A stretch of 64,000 nucleotides of DNA from Cristatella mucedo (taxonomy: Eukaryota; Bryozoa; Phylactolaemata; Cristatellidae): assembly GCA_009760855.2 (NCBI GenBank), contig WPIO01000006.1, forward strand, positions 2,468,501 through 2,532,500, given 5' to 3'. Made by a program: the position numbers and the translations under genes. Positions 1-12,910 of the stretch are shown here, piece after piece. The notes beneath the pieces were generated by a model. That model was not told the origin of the DNA and made no database searches. It saw only the letters and a program-made list of their open reading frames with translations. Positions within the stretch are counted from its first letter, which is position 1, and every line of letters begins with the position of its first letter.

Positions 1-344
1 GCAGCAGCCCCCTCCATGCGGCATGGCTACGAAGCAGCAGGAGCAAAGATGGCATCGTGCCCCACTGCTGCAGGCCAGCCAGCTGGCTCTGCCCATGTTC
101 TTCCTCGAGGGGCTGCCAGGCAGGCTAGCTGGGTGAACCAGCAGAGTCGGTCGGTGGCGCCGAGATGTCTGTAATTGGTCAGATAGCAAACATGCTGCAG
201 CTGATGAGTGCTGATAGACAGGCGTGTCACCTCACCAGTGTCCACATGTGCATGCCTGCCAGTTTGCTGTCGTGACGTAGGCAGGCCATTCAGCGCACTG
301 CTGCGGTCGCCTTATCATGAGCCCCCTCCCATAGTAGCAGCAGC

Positions 345-529
<185 letters not shown>

Positions 530-861
530 GCGGCACGGCAGCTTGTGCACCAGCTGCTGCTCCCTTGTGGCAGGCAGTGGCCCGCGGCCACTTTATCGGT
601 CGCTTGTAGCTTGAAGCATTGCTCCCAGGGGTGCTGCTGCCAGCCATCTTCCGGGCTTTGGGCTCCGTGGCTGACTTTGCGTTCGGTGTTCTCTGTCAGC
701 TTCCGGAAGGTGCAGGTACCCAATGGAAGAGGGATGGCCTCCCTCGCCAATAGTATCCGTGCATTCACTAGAGGTCAGAGCTGCACATGGTAGGCAGCGG
801 AGGTGCATGGTAAGCCGCCGGCTGCTCCTGCCTGCTTATCGTGGCTGCCGCCGCTGGCTAC

Positions 862-910
862 CAGCTGCTGCTGCTGCCGCTGCTGCTGCTGCTGCCGCTG
901 CCGCTGCTTC
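862..910 (+). repeat. (CTG/CCG)n trinucleotide tract
   Basis: Imperfect GCTGCTGCTGCCGCTG tract of about 49 bp. It encodes poly-Ala in one frame, with no gene evident. Confidence 0.9.
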
Positions 911-1189
911 GGTGGCTCCGAGTGGCATAGAGGCCGCATTGTTCAGCAGATCGATTGAGCAAGGAGCCGATGGCAATTCGCAGCCACCGGCTAGCGCTAC
1001 TTTGATGGCTAAGCGGCTGCTGGAAGCTCTGTCATTAGACCCTGGCAGTGGTGAAGACCTGAGGCCAAACTGAAGAAACCGGAACTTCCTTGGAGCATGC
1101 AGAAATGCTATGCATGAGCCGGCAGCAGCTTAAAGTGCACTGCAAAGTCCATGGCCATCGTGCAATGATATCCACATAAGCACGGCTTC

Positions 1190-1299
1190 TTTTCAGCACA
1201 TCGATCGTACTTCCTTTGCAGCAAATGTAAAGCGCCAAGAAAGAGATTGAGTTGTCTGAGGGCACTTTATCAAATTTGTTATTACTATTATTATTATTG
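1190..1299 (+). mobile_element. LINE tail fragment
   Basis: Plus-oriented: CTTTGCAGCAAATGTAAAGCGCC leads into the AGAGATTGAG / TGTCTGAGGG hairpin and ends in (ATT)n at 1279-1298. Only the last ~110 bp of the element is present. Confidence 0.78.
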
Positions 1300-1302
1300 T
1301 CT

Positions 1303-1370
1303 ACGATTCGGATCCCTGGGGGTGCTGTGTAAGTTTTTGTTATTACAATATACTGATACTATTATTGCGG
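1303..1370 (+). mobile_element. Very short LINE/SINE tail remnant
   Basis: GATTCGGATCCCTGGGGGTGCTGTGTAAG resembles only the right arm of the tail hairpin, followed by a degenerate ATT-rich end. Placed directly after another tail. Confidence 0.35.
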
Positions 1371-1471
1371 CTTTTTTTCCTAGACTGTGGAGACCACCAA
1401 GACGGAGCAAGGAACAAGGGCAAGGACTCTTGTCATCGGCCTTTGATTCAAAGGAGATACATCTGCACCTG

Positions 1472-1502
1472 GTGTGTGTGTGTGTGCTTGTGTGTGCGTG
1501 CG

Positions 1503-1534
<32 letters not shown>

Positions 1535-1537
1535 CAT
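1472..1537 (+). repeat. (GT)n microsatellite
   Basis: GTGTGT tract with a few substitutions. Confidence 0.95.
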
Positions 1538-4127
1538 GCTTGTGCATGAATGCCTGTGCTAGAGCAAGCCAATTACCACATCGGTGGACTGCGACTATGT
1601 GTGTGCTCATGCATGAATCTTGCATGTTCTGGCAAGTTCTGGAAGTTCTGTATGTTCCAGAAAGGGCAAATTCGAGAGATGCCCTTAGATTATTGATGAA
1701 CCTCAGCGAATGCTGTGAGAATGGATGCGAGTAGAGCTCTGGTGTGGTGTGCCGCCTAGAGCCCAAACCAGATGAAGCAGCAGCATATTCCTTCTGGCTG
1801 GCTCCTCTGTCGGAATGTCGGGGCACTTGCATGATTGACGCGCTTGCTTTCCACACCACAGGTCCGGGCTCAACTGCCAAGCCGGAGAGATGTTTCCTTC
1901 CTTTGTTAAACCGATTCTTCAGCAAAAGCCGTAAATGGCCCGGCACACCTATGGATTCCGGCTGATCGTATGAGTGGTCTTTCATAAAGGCAGTATGTAA
2001 GTAGCACCGCGATCGCCATCACCATCTGGTCTCTTCTAATGGGCTACTGCAGTAGTTTCCCAACTGGTTCTCTGCTGCAGGAGATCGTAGAAGGAAAGAA
2101 TAACCTTGACACCGGGCTTGAATGTGAGAAGGTGAATGTGAGCCTATTGTCTCTTCTAATACATCTGCATATTTTGAGAGCTCTGCACCTCTACACGGAC
2201 TACTTATTGTCGAGCTTTTGATGCATCTGATTTTTTGTCTCCCCCATGAGCTTTAATTTTGAAATCGCCAGAGTAGCACGGCCCTTTCAGAGGAATCAAA
2301 TGACTTGGCCTGGCTGGCTTGCACCGGACCGGGCCCGTCACCTTCACCTGAGACCGGCTAGTTGAATGTGCCGGATGGATCCTGCAGTACCGAGTCTCTG
2401 CTCAAAACCGCCTTTGGCCACAAGCGTGCAACAGCGTACTAGAGAGGGGCCTGGTCATTTTAACTGAGTCCTCCTGTGCGACGAGGAAATTTTGCTTATA
2501 CTTCCCAAACCTCGTCACCACCAGGAGAAACGAGGCAGTCTGGCCGCGGCTCATCTCTAACCGAATCGCTGAATTGACAAAATTAGCAGTGAGTACAATA
2601 GGCAAGCAGGCAGCTTCATCTCACCATTCAAGACCCACATTTTTCTCTCTCCCGACCGCGATTAGAGGCAATCCCGTGGCTTCCCTAGCGATGACGCTGA
2701 TAATTTGGTCTCCTGTTCACGAAGCTCCTATTTAGCGATAGAAGATGGCCACTGTAGCTCCAACCTAGAATGTGTCAGCATGGAAGTGGCCAGGGCTAAG
2801 CCAACTATAGAATAGGCCAAACCATGAACTTTTCAGAGACTGCCCATCATCTGAGGGCTGAAGGGCATACGGGGTGGTGAGCTGCCGGCCATAATTCCCT
2901 GGGTCGCTCGAGCGGTTTGCCTGCCTGGGTCTATACGATCTTTTCCCGTGATGCTCAGCCTGTGTCCATCCAAGAGGACCGTGAGCGCGAGGAATATTCA
3001 GTTGCCAAGTGGCAGACCTGGCATGCGATTAGCCCATGGAGTCTGCTGCCTGCTGCCTCCTTCTCCTCTTTATTAACTTGCCACTATTTACTACCGGGTT
3101 TGATCTGCTTGTTATGTGATCGGAATCTCAGCTCGATGCTCAGAGCTCGTGCCTTCGTGGAACGTCGGTGCCCTCTCTAACCGAGGCCACGGTTGCCTGT
3201 TGCACTTCAGTTTCTATGGGCTTATTAACTCTGCTAGAGCACTTATTCCTATGGCACCTAATCAATCACTAGTTAAAAATGCTTGGTACGTGCAGTTCCT
3301 GTAGGGCATTGGTTGCTCGATGTCGATGGTTTCTCCCCCTCTAGAAGCTGTTGGCATTTAAAGCAGAGCTTGGCAGCAGCCCTAAAGCAGGCGATGTAGC
3401 AGTCACGAGGCGCGTCATGTAGGAGTCTCGCAGTTGTCCTCGACGAACTCAAGGTACAAAGGCAGCAGCGGCTACATGCTATATCGTGCAGGAGCAGCCT
3501 TCGACCACGGTCTCAGCACTGACTTGCAGGTGCTCGAAGCACCTCGCCTGGCCAGAGTCTGAACTTCTGCGCAAACTTGCCTCCCCCAGAGAGCTCAATC
3601 AATGCGAGATGGAAGATAAAGACTGAATGCACTAGTCTCGGAGAAAGGAGCTGTCCCGCCCACTGCTCGCTGGCGCTTGGGATTGCCATGAAGACCTTTA
3701 GTGAACAGGACATCCTGCTAAAAACCACGTGATGGGATTGTGAGACCTGCACGCTCCTAAATTGAAAAAAGGAGAAACGGATCTCATGTTTATGCTAAAA
3801 AAAAGAGCCTGGGCGAAAAGAAAAGCAAAATATGTGGGGACGAAGCTCTTGCTCGACCAGGCGGCCGATAAGATTGTGCAGACCTATCGCCGCGGACAGC
3901 CTCGGCAGCTTTGTCAGCTGTTCTTGATTGGCTTGGCTTGGTCAAGCGGTCGATGAGTCGAAGTGCAAATGCCACAACCTGGGCAGTCCGTATCGAGGTG
4001 AGGCAGCATCATTTCATCTGCCGTCTACTTGGTAAATCGTCACTTTCCTGTGGTGTGTCTTCTTGACTGAGGCTGGCCACACACACACGTTGCTCCTGCT
4101 TTCTTGTTGCCACGATTGCAGCCACTG

Positions 4128-5107
4128 CTACCAGTCCTGCCTGCTCTGTGCTGCCTTCTCTGCTTCTGCTCATGCTCACACTGCCTTTTCCTGCCGCCTT
4201 CCTTGCTGCATCGGATCGCAGTCCGGCATCATCGATCTTCAGCAAGACCTTGATGGCCATAGGAACTCCGAAAGTTTTCGGTTAACCCCCCCCCCCCAGT
4301 GGTTATGGCTTCTGTTGACGAGCCCCTGGTGAGCAGACAAGAGACTGCTTATGTCATCGCTTAGTATTTAACGGTTTCGGAGCAGGAAGAGACCTCGCCT
4401 CCATCACTACGACTGAACTGCACAAAGTACTAGCAATAGAGCAGCGATAAATCTTGGTACCGCGAGGGAACAAGACAGGCGTTTCGGCGGCTTCATAGTC
4501 GAGGGTCCTCTCGATGCTGACAACTGCCTTGCAATTTGTCGGTGTACTCGCACTAGGCCGAAACTGCAAAGCATTCGCAGTATCTGAAAAATACGACCTG
4601 TAGATAGCCGTGTAATGTCATAAGTAGGTCGCGAATCAGCTTCAGTAGACTGGCAGCAGCTGATAGAAGGAGACACCGTTTAGCGTCATGACACTTCAGT
4701 AAATGTTCCTTATTCCACAGCGGTCATCGCTAGCTTCGACAGCCTCGCACAAGCAAATGGCTACGAGTGTGCTCCCGCCTGTAAGTACCTGACAGAAAGT
4801 AATCGAACAGCCCCCAACGCGATCCTACTTAGCGCTCTGGCCCACGAGCCATGCGACTGAGAGGGGTCCTGTTTCATCGAAAGCAGTGCCGGTATGCGGT
4901 TTTTCCATTCTTAATTTCATCTATCCGAATATGATACTCCAGTCAAATTGGTACCTCTTCAACCTCACTGCCTCCAACTTGAACGCTAATGTTATAGGCT
5001 ACCAGTCCTGCCTGCTGTCTGATACCTTCTCTGCTTCTGCTCATGCTCGCACCGCCTTTTCCTGCTGCCTGCTCTCGGCTTCTGCGCATGCTCGCACCGC
5101 CTTTTCC
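4128..5107 (+). repeat. Two related CT-rich segments about 870 bp apart
   Basis: 4128-4200 and 4999-5062 share CTACCAGTCCTGCCTGCT, CTTCTCTGCTTCTGCTCATG and CTGCCTTTTCCTGC-like text. Within the second, about 45 bp (TTCTGC.CATGCTCGCACCG) is duplicated to 5107. The span between them is unrelated. Confidence 0.65.
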
Positions 5108-5394
5108 GAGCATCCATCGAGGCAGCGCCGAGCGGCCCGAGATCGTCGTGTCTTTGACAAGCTACACTCCCCAAGGAAACTAATTGCAGTGGTCGTGTCA
5201 GGGCCGCCTTCCAAGAAACTGCCTTGCTGCCTCTGCAAAGATGAAGACCCGTTTCATTCTTCTATCAGCTGGTCAGGTATCAATTGGAACCCAGAATTAT
5301 GAGTGCCCAGCGATTGCCAAGAAGTTTGCAGACGTTTGCTCGCTGTACTACCCCCCCCCATACCTCGCATGCGTTGGCAATACAGGATGCGCCA

Positions 5395-5438
5395 TGTCTA
5401 GGGCCGCGTCTAGGGCCGCGTAGTGTGTAGGGCCGCGG
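5395..5438 (+). repeat. Short 12-bp tandem repeat
   Basis: TCTAGGGCCGCG occurs twice in tandem and a third related unit (GTAGGGCCGCGG) follows. Confidence 0.8.
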
Positions 5439-6335
5439 GTGCCGTTAAACAACTGGCGAAGTATCGAAACCTGGAGGATCAGTGGGCTAATGCACGGCCG
5501 GTTAACATGAGCAGCTTGGTCCCACGATGCCTTCGACCAGATGCCAGAGGTAGCAGCAAATGAACCGCCACTGGCTGGCTAGGTGGCTCGTGATGATGTA
5601 CGCTCAGTCGCGACGTTGTCGCGACAGCAATAATCGCTCGGCAGAAAACGTCGGGGCATCGTTGTACTGCAAACGACGTGCTGTGCGCGAGCTTATATCA
5701 CCCCAGACATTACGGGCGCACACGAAAGCTTCCTAGGCTGGTCAGAATAGCGTTGCTGCAGTTTTTAAGAGTCTCGCCAAGCCAGCAGGCCGACACTCGT
5801 TCGTTAATTGCTTTATCGCTCGTGTACAGCCTCCAATGCTAACCAGCCTACTCGCGTTGCTCTCAACCCGACGAGCCGTGGACGATGAAGAAGAAGCCTC
5901 GGTTAGTTTTCCGGTTCTCCCTCCGTCGGTACAGAAGCGAGTCTTGCTCGATATCCGACGTCAATGTCCGACAGGCGTGAGCGAGCCTCGGCAGTGTGAG
6001 CCTCGGCGGCTTCGCTCAGCTCCGCTGGTCCTGCGATGTCGAGCGGGTAAAAGCGAAAAATTCGAGAATGCACGCCCAGCCTCGAAACGGCTGTGACGAC
6101 GGAGGGAGACTATGCAGCACTTATTGCTCGGCAAGCCTTCCGCGAAGCATTAAATCACGGACGAGATTAGCCTTGAATTGTCCACTCAAAGGTGCTCTGA
6201 AATTGAACTCCGGGTCTGAGAATGTAAAGCTTTTCTCCTGCCAAAGTGCACAGACAGTCGTCACATCAGGCTCCGTTTAATAAACTAAGGTGGCGGATGT
6301 GTCAATATCAACTCAGAGACCATTGTCAGCATTAA

Positions 6336-6472
6336 CATAGTTCATGTGCATAGCGCCCTACGAGAACTTAATCTCTTTTCAAGCGCATCACATATGGGCT
6401 CTAGCCCACGGCTTCGGTCATCAAATGCATTCACCTCGACCTTGGTCGAGGCGAGCACTTTGACCACTGGGC
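6336..6472 (-). mobile_element. SINE A (tRNA-headed, LINE-type tail)
   Basis: Reverse strand: a tRNA-like head with A-box region GCCCAGTGGTCAAAG, B-box-like GGGCTAGAGCCC, then the tail hairpin (AGCGCCCTACGAGAACTTAA on the plus strand). Target duplications are not obvious. Confidence 0.8.
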
Positions 6473-6479
6473 GTCGTCA

Positions 6480-7633
6480 GCATTCGTTGTTTAGATATAG
6501 CTACGAACACTACTGTCGGTGCACGTTGTAATTCACGATCCGTTTATCGTCGAGTGGCTCCATAAAAGGCGTTCTGAGTCTGTGTGATGTCGCTTCCGCC
6601 CTTCGACGGCTAAGCGAGCCGAACCGGCCAACTCTTTATCCCCGATTAGAATGGCGAGTGCGAGTGCCGAGCGCCTCGTTCTGGTAAACAAAGAAGGAGA
6701 TCTTGCTCCGGGCTATGCATCGAGAATCGATAGCAGTGCTTTGCCGGGTGAAAGCGCGTCAGAGTCGAGGGGGCGGGTCGCACACAGTCTGGACCTAGCC
6801 GAACCAGTTTTCCGTACGCGCTCGCGATGCTAACGCTCTCAGAGCGGACGCTGCGTATCCCGCTCGTATCTCGAGCCAGGAGAACCCAAAGAAGAATAGC
6901 GCAGGCTCGCGTGACCAGCGTAGCAATCTCCGAACTCGTGCTTTCTCATTACGAAGTCCTTTCAACCTTGTCTGAAACCTAGCTATTTATGACTTCCGAC
7001 ATCATCTCCGAAGTTATTGGAACGAAGACGCTTTCAGAGTCGAGCATATTACCTAATCTCTTTCTTACGTCTTCTAATTATTGCATGCCTTATTGATTAT
7101 TCTTATTCCTTGATTACGCGTCGATAACAATTTACTATATTATTTCGAATCTATACGTTGAATGCACTCGTGCTGCAGCTTACGTGACAACCTCCGCGGC
7201 CTACCAATGTGACTATACTTCGACTTTCCGTATTGCCTTCCACCCATTCCTCTCTTCTCCGGTCTCTCAAAAAATGTGCTGCTACCTCAAAGATTTAAGA
7301 GACCGTACCTGATGTTTCTTTGCTTCCAAAACCTGGAATTCCCTACCGACCGGCATCACGACACCACATGAGTTTAATGTTAAAAAAGGGAGCTAAATCC
7401 CACAGCCGTTCCTCCCATCGTTTGCTCGGTCGGTGGGAACAGTGCTTTGTGCGTTTATGTGCGCTGAAACTGTGCCATATCTTTCTTAGCAATGGACAGG
7501 CTTCCTTTCTGGAGTATTGAAAGTTCTTAGAAAGAGATATGGCTCTATTGAGGAATTCATGAATGTTTTTATTATCATTATTGCTATTATAAATAAATAT
7601 GTATATATGTATAATTTATCTGTATAGCACAAT

Positions 7634-7684
<51 letters not shown>

Positions 7685-8800
7685 CATTAGCGGTACTAGC
7701 CGCAGAGGGTAGCTGCTACGCTGACCCTTCACCCGAAATTCAACTTCGGCCTCGATAAACCCGTCATGGCTATCAATATCATTAACGGGGCTCATATTCT
7801 CACATCTTAACGTTATGTTGTCGATTCTGGGCGTCCTAAACAAAAAGGAAGCTTTCGCATTCGAGCAGCAGCGCCAGAGCTGTCGCGGCCATTGCCTACC
7901 GGAAGCCGTCGCGCTCTGGTTAGGTAATTCCAGGTAGCATTCCTCGCTAATTTGGCGGCCCACGAAACAGCAGCGGAGCTCGCTGATTCAAACTTATCCG
8001 AGTGTACTGAATCTTGGATCTGTTTCGGCCTTTAAAGCACGAACGTTCCGTCACCGAGCCGTCGCTAGCGCCATGCTCCCTCGGCTGCGTCCTAGCCGCA
8101 GTATTGATGTAACGAAAAGGACTTCGAAGAGTCGAACTCGCTGCTTTTTTATCGAGCGGAACCGGACGCCAGGCTCTACCGGCAGGTTGTCCAGTTTGGC
8201 TCCAAAGGGAGCAGCGCACCAACGACCTCCACGTTTTCCTCCGACAGCAGCCACCAAACTTAAGTCGGCGGCTCGAAACCGGATTCCCATTCTCGCGATC
8301 GGTTTCATCTCCAGTAGGAATTCCGAATTAGCGAAGCCCTCGCAGCCGCATCTTGAACCTTGAATATTTATTTATTCTTCGGTCGCCCGTGCCCCCTAAA
8401 GCTGAGCTGTTCCGCTTCCCCCGCCGCTTTAGTCCCGCGCCGCCTTTTCCTCTCGCCGCCAGAGGGGAGCCTGCGCACACCGGTCTCCGAGACCGGCGGC
8501 CTCTCTTTAGAAGCCCGTGTAGCCAGCACTGGTAGTAGCTACGCGGAATCTGGCGCCGTCGGAGGGGGGCGTGACCCGGCTGGTAGCCGAGGGTTCAAAG
8601 CCTCTCCAGCCCGTGCCCGCGGGTATGCTGCCACCGGACTTCTCCGTATTTGTGCCAGTCGAACTCGGCCTGCGGCGCCGTCGAGTGCGATCGTGGCAGA
8701 AGATGGTGCCCTTTTGACGCACGACGTCTATTCGATGCGAAACTTGGGCTGTGAGCAACGACTGCGTTTCCGTTCGGGTCGCCGTTTAGTTCCAAGGATC
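6480..8800. other. No gene recognised
   Basis: Mostly unique-looking DNA with an AT-rich part at 7000-7700. Overlapping open frames at 8051-8824 on both strands show no domain. Confidence 0.5.
7635..7681 (+). repeat. (CA)n(TA)n compound microsatellite
   Basis: CACACA changes to TATATA without interruption. Confidence 0.95.
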
Positions 8801-8801
8801 G

Positions 8802-8940
8802 AGCTGGTTTGGTCTAGCGGTTAAGGTGCTCGACCCGACCAAGGTCTGACTGAGGTCGTGGGCTAGAGCCCCGAGGCATATGTGAAGCGCCTGAATAGAG
8901 ATTAAGTTCTCTTGGGACGCTATATAAATGAATTATATTT
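8802..8940 (+). mobile_element. SINE A, clearest copy
   Basis: Plus strand: A box TGGTCTAGCGG (8809-8820), B-box GGGCTAGAGCCC (8859-8871), tail AAGCGCCTGAATAGAGAT, TAAGTTCTCTTGGGACGC and TATATAAATGAATTATATT. The layout is a Pol III promoter head, a very short body and an L2-type tail. Confidence 0.87.
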
Positions 8941-9041
8941 AAGAGTTCAAAAAGGAGCCGAAAGCAGTCGTCAGGTTCAGAGGGCGCCGAGCGGACAGCA
9001 GAGAGCGCGTGCAAAGACTGAGCAGCTACCCAGTGACGATT

Positions 9042-9122
9042 ACTATTGTAATAATCGTACATTTGCGTAGCGCCCTCGGAGAGAACTTGAGAATTTCTTT
9101 CGAGGCACTTTACATTTGCTGG
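9042..9122 (-). mobile_element. LINE tail fragment
   Basis: Minus-oriented ATT-like tail, TAGCGCCCTCGGAGAGAAC, a CTTTC arm, then GGCACTTTACATTTGCTG. About 80 bp remain. Confidence 0.7.
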
Positions 9123-9192
9123 TGGTGCAACAGCGGCGGAGCAGCAGCCGGCAGATGTCTCGAGCGCGGCTAGCTGCTCGACTAACGTGGAT

Positions 9193-9304
<112 letters not shown>

Positions 9305-10384
9305 GTGTCGGAGGAGCCAGCCGCTCTCGAAAGCGCAGCAGCAGCAGCAGCAGCCGGTAGAGCGACACTTACTCGGGTAGAAGCTCCTGCATGCGTGTTC
9401 CAGCAGCTTCAATCAATCAGCCGAGCAGCTTAACCGCGAACTTTAGCATGCTGGAGTGCACGTGCGTGCGTGCATTCGCGTGAACCTAAGCCCTGCCACC
9501 TGTTTCCAGGGCGCAATGCAAGCTTTTGTAGCTTTGCCAGCAGCGGCAGCACCCGAGATGGATCGTTGGAGGGGATGGATGGACAGTCACGTGTGGGCAC
9601 AACGGTCGCCACAACGGCAAGCCGCAACGACTGCCACTAGGCGTTTCCGTGACAGCCTAACTTTGTCGTCCAGGACGCAGACGTTCGACAAGTTGAATTG
9701 CAGGATGGCCACAGAGTGCGGCCGGCTGAGGTCCAGTCGCGGCTGCACGGGGACATAAAAACGAGACCTTCGCTTTTGTTTTTGCATCTGTGGTGGTGGT
9801 GCCACGGCGGTGGCAGCAGCAGCAACTGCAGCGCATTCAGCTGGGCAGATAAAAGAAGTCCGTAACTTCAAGGGCACGCTCGCTCACTGCAATTAAACAA
9901 AAGAGCAGTTGCAGGTCGTGACTCAGCTCTGCTGCGTAATGAATGCACGCACGGTCAATGGCAGCATGCAGCCACGGGCTTGACCACAGCAGCAACCGGA
10001 AGCCTGCAGAACGGGCATAGCGTCTGAACACCCGTGTGTCCAAACGTGAACTTCGCAGTGAGCAACGGCCCTAGCTCGAACAGGAAACCTCGCCGGCACG
10101 TCAGCAGCTACGTGCAACGGAAACGAGGTAGCTCCTGTCACGCTAAGTGCAGAGGGGCTCTGCCAGCACATTCGGTCGTAGACCGGAATCGCCCATGCGA
10201 AACTATAACCAATGAGCCGCCATCGAGCGACAGGCGAACGCAGCCGCCTCACTTAAAGGCGAAGACTATAAAGGGCAGCCTCACTATAGGGCCAACGACT
10301 CTGGAGACCAACGACTCTGTTGCTCCTCTGCTGCTGCTGCCGCTGCCGCCAGCACGAACTCTCTTCTGTCAGTCACTTCTGAAG

Positions 10385-10467
10385 CTCCTCTGCAGCAAAT
10401 GCCTAGAAAGATATTTGAGTTCTCTGAGGGTGCTATATCAAGTGTATTATTATCATTACTATTAATC
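10385..10467 (+). mobile_element. LINE tail fragment
   Basis: Plus-oriented CTGCAGCAAATGCCTAGAAAG, hairpin and (ATT)n at 10447-10467. The left arm is shortened. Confidence 0.72.
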
Positions 10468-10702
10468 TCCACAACCGGGCCTCCGAGCGTGGTAATTCCA
10501 ATTCTAGACGAGAGCAACGATAGGCTGCCTCGTAGCTACAGGAGTTAACAAGTTGGAAGGGTTACCCTTCTGATACAAGCCAGTCGAAGGTGGTGGGCAA
10601 TGCTCGGAATGCACACCCCCTCTCTCCTGCGAGCCACTGGCAAAGTTACTGGAGTAAAAGTGTAGCCACTGCTATTCGGCAGCCCCAGAGCCTCGGAGGA
10701 AG

Positions 10703-10860
10703 GGGCATCTGACATCTGGGCATCTGACATCTGGGCATCTGACTTCTGGGCATCTGACTTCTGGGCATCTGACATCTGGGCATCTGACATCTGGGTTTCT
10801 GACTTCTGGGCATTTGACTTTTGGGCATCTGACATCTGGGCATCTGACATCTGGGCATCT
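10703..10860 (+). repeat. 15-bp minisatellite with 60-bp higher-order pattern
   Basis: Ten units of GGGCATCTGACATCT plus a half unit. Units with ACA and ACT alternate in pairs (AATTAATTAA), so the true period is 60 bp. The minus strand is open through it (MSDAQ/KSDAQ pentapeptides). Confidence 0.95.
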
Positions 10861-11196
10861 CGTCAGCAAAGGTCCCCAGCTGTGTGCAAAGCACTTGACT
10901 TTACTCTAAGTACCTGACACTGCCCACATGATGATGAGCTTTCTGTTTAGCTAGACCTGTAGATTCGTCAATGGCTTACATATTTCTACTAGTGTTATGG
11001 TTGACAGAGACCCGAAGCAACGCCTGCAGTAAGCCCCCTGTGGTGACTCACTAGTGTCCCTTAGTTATGGAGGCACTCGGCAGCAGCTACTCGGAGACAT
11101 TTCGTCGGGGTATCACACGAGGCGCCCTCTCTCTGTCCTGTTACCTACCGTGCCACATCAATTACAGAAGTCCTTTGCTGCTGGGGTTTTCATCCT

Positions 11197-11452
11197 AATA
11201 ATAATAATAATAACATTATATTTGTATAGCTCCCTCGGATAACGGAATCTCTTTTACTTTATATTTGGCGTACATGAAGCATGATCAAATCATTTCTGGT
11301 AAAATGCACAATGTCAATAAGCGTAAGATGGTTAGAGGGAGGTGGCATGCACAGTGCCGACATGTAAATACGGTCGGCGGTAGCATGCCCAGTGTCAGTA
11401 CCCATAAGCACACAAAGAATGAATCCCAAGGACTCATTAAAAACTGTAATCA
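11197..11452 (-). mobile_element. LINE 3' UTR and tail, diverged
   Basis: (ATA)n at 11197, a mutated hairpin (AGCTCCCTCGGATAACGG), then recognisable 3' UTR including both GCATGC..CAGTG.C units. More diverged than the 50.6 kb copy. Confidence 0.72.
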
Positions 11453-11519
11453 CTTTCTCGACTGCCCGCTGAGTGAGCTAAACTTCTGAGTTTCTCTTTG
11501 TTGATTCAAATAGAGTCTG

Positions 11520-11660
11520 TTGGCTACCACAGCCTCTTCACGACCCAGGATGAGTTCGAGGCCTGCAACAGGCAATCCTTTATTGCCGGCTGCAAGTAGT
11601 TGTGATAGCGATCGAGGCTCTTCTGTTGCTAAAAAAAGAGACTTTTAAATCAGTTAGCCT
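11520..11660 (+). mobile_element. SINE B, diverged
   Basis: B-box GAGTTCGAGGCC, then the family-B body (CTTTATTGCCGGCTGCAAG, GTGATAGCG) and tail (GGCTCTTCTGTTGCTA, TAAATCAGTTAG). Confidence 0.65.
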
Positions 11661-12224
11661 TATAGCTGCTTAAGTCATAGGTGTGCTACAGAAAATTTTT
11701 AGCGAAGCGCCTGCTTAGTCTTTGTGGCTTTTTGGGTACCATATAGAGAGATGGATCGCATAGCAGGCTAAGATCCTGGAGCACATCTAGATATAGTGAT
11801 TCCCCCCCAGCTAGTTGCCACCATGCGACTCTTTTAGATGGCAAGGTTAGTTTCGAAATAATACGAATGCGTCTGCACTGCCTGCAAAATCACGAACTCG
11901 CGTGGAAGGCTAGTAGAATCAAAGCGGTCGCATCTATTGGCTATCATCTAGGTGCATAGGTTCATAACAGGGTAATGCACACAGTGTGCTGGCTGGGGGA
12001 AGCATTAGAGCCCCCGGCTCGGAAGTGAACACGGGAGCAATTCTCTGCAGATAGACACTCCAGAATGTCATCCTTCGAAGCCTAGCAGCCCTTACCTGGG
12101 ATTTACCATGCTACCCTGAAGGATTACCATGTAGAGCTGCACACTTCACAACGAACTTCACGACAATTCTCCTGGGCCCCGGTCCTGCAGCAGTCAATAA
12201 ATTCGATACGATATTATATCTTAT

Positions 12225-12228
<4 letters not shown>

Positions 12229-12268
<40 letters not shown>
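12229..12268 (+). repeat. (AT)n microsatellite
   Basis: About 40 bp of perfect (AT)n flanked by AT-rich DNA. Confidence 0.95.
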
Positions 12269-12272
<4 letters not shown>

Positions 12273-12840
12273 GTATACTATATCATATATTATATTGCCT
12301 GCTGCAAGCAGTGAGTGATAGTCACCGAGGATTTCTTGCAGCTATACAGATGAGACAGTTGAGTCAGAGTGCCTTTATGGTTTTGCTTTGTAGCACAGCT
12401 TTGGGGTTTGTCTCCAGATGAGGGATCCAGATCCATTTTCTGTTCGATGGAGCGCCTAAGAGGCGCCACTTGCCGAGAGGTACTACAAGTCTGTGCAGCT
12501 GCATGCGGCAGCAGAGTTTTAGATGGACACGGTCGAGCTGCTCTGGGTCGGCACATGGCGTCACATGGCACCTTTGCCGTCTGCTAGCAGAGGCGACCAA
12601 TAGGCCCGCCCGTTGGGGGTCGGGGAGGGGGAGAGGCTGACGAGGCATTTGAGGCTCAAGGCTTTCCTAGGGCCTCCTTCCTTCCCCCTCCCCCACCTGC
12701 TGCCGGGCTGTGAAATGGACAAACTATTGTCATTTAGAAATACGCCAAACAATCTTGACATTCAACGATTTCGCTTGCGGTTGATTTAAAGAAAGCCGTC
12801 GGCCAAACCAGGGTGACTGACTACTCGTTCTTGATTCACA

Positions 12841-12910
12841 GAAAGAGATTCGGTTCTCTTGGGGCACAATGCAAGCGTCATATTATTATCATTACTGTTG
12901 TTGTTGTGCA
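12841..12910 (+). mobile_element. LINE/SINE tail fragment
   Basis: GAAAGAGATTCGGTTCTCTT followed by GGGGCACAATGCAAG and an ATT/GTT-rich end. Only the tail hairpin is left. Confidence 0.55.

Larger units (their letters stand above)
1600..6330. other. No gene recognised
   Basis: Moderate GC. Only short open frames (up to 138 codons, 4886-5302) without recognisable domains. The CT-rich duplicated segments and the 12-bp repeat listed separately are the only structure seen. Confidence 0.5.

Noticed and set aside
8802-8875. Genuine tRNA gene
   Set aside because: A and B boxes are present, but a proper paired acceptor stem and anticodon arm were not seen, and the same unit recurs with a retroelement tail; it is a SINE head.
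10703-10860. CRISPR-like array
   Set aside because: Units are contiguous without unique spacers, and the genome is eukaryotic; it is a minisatellite.
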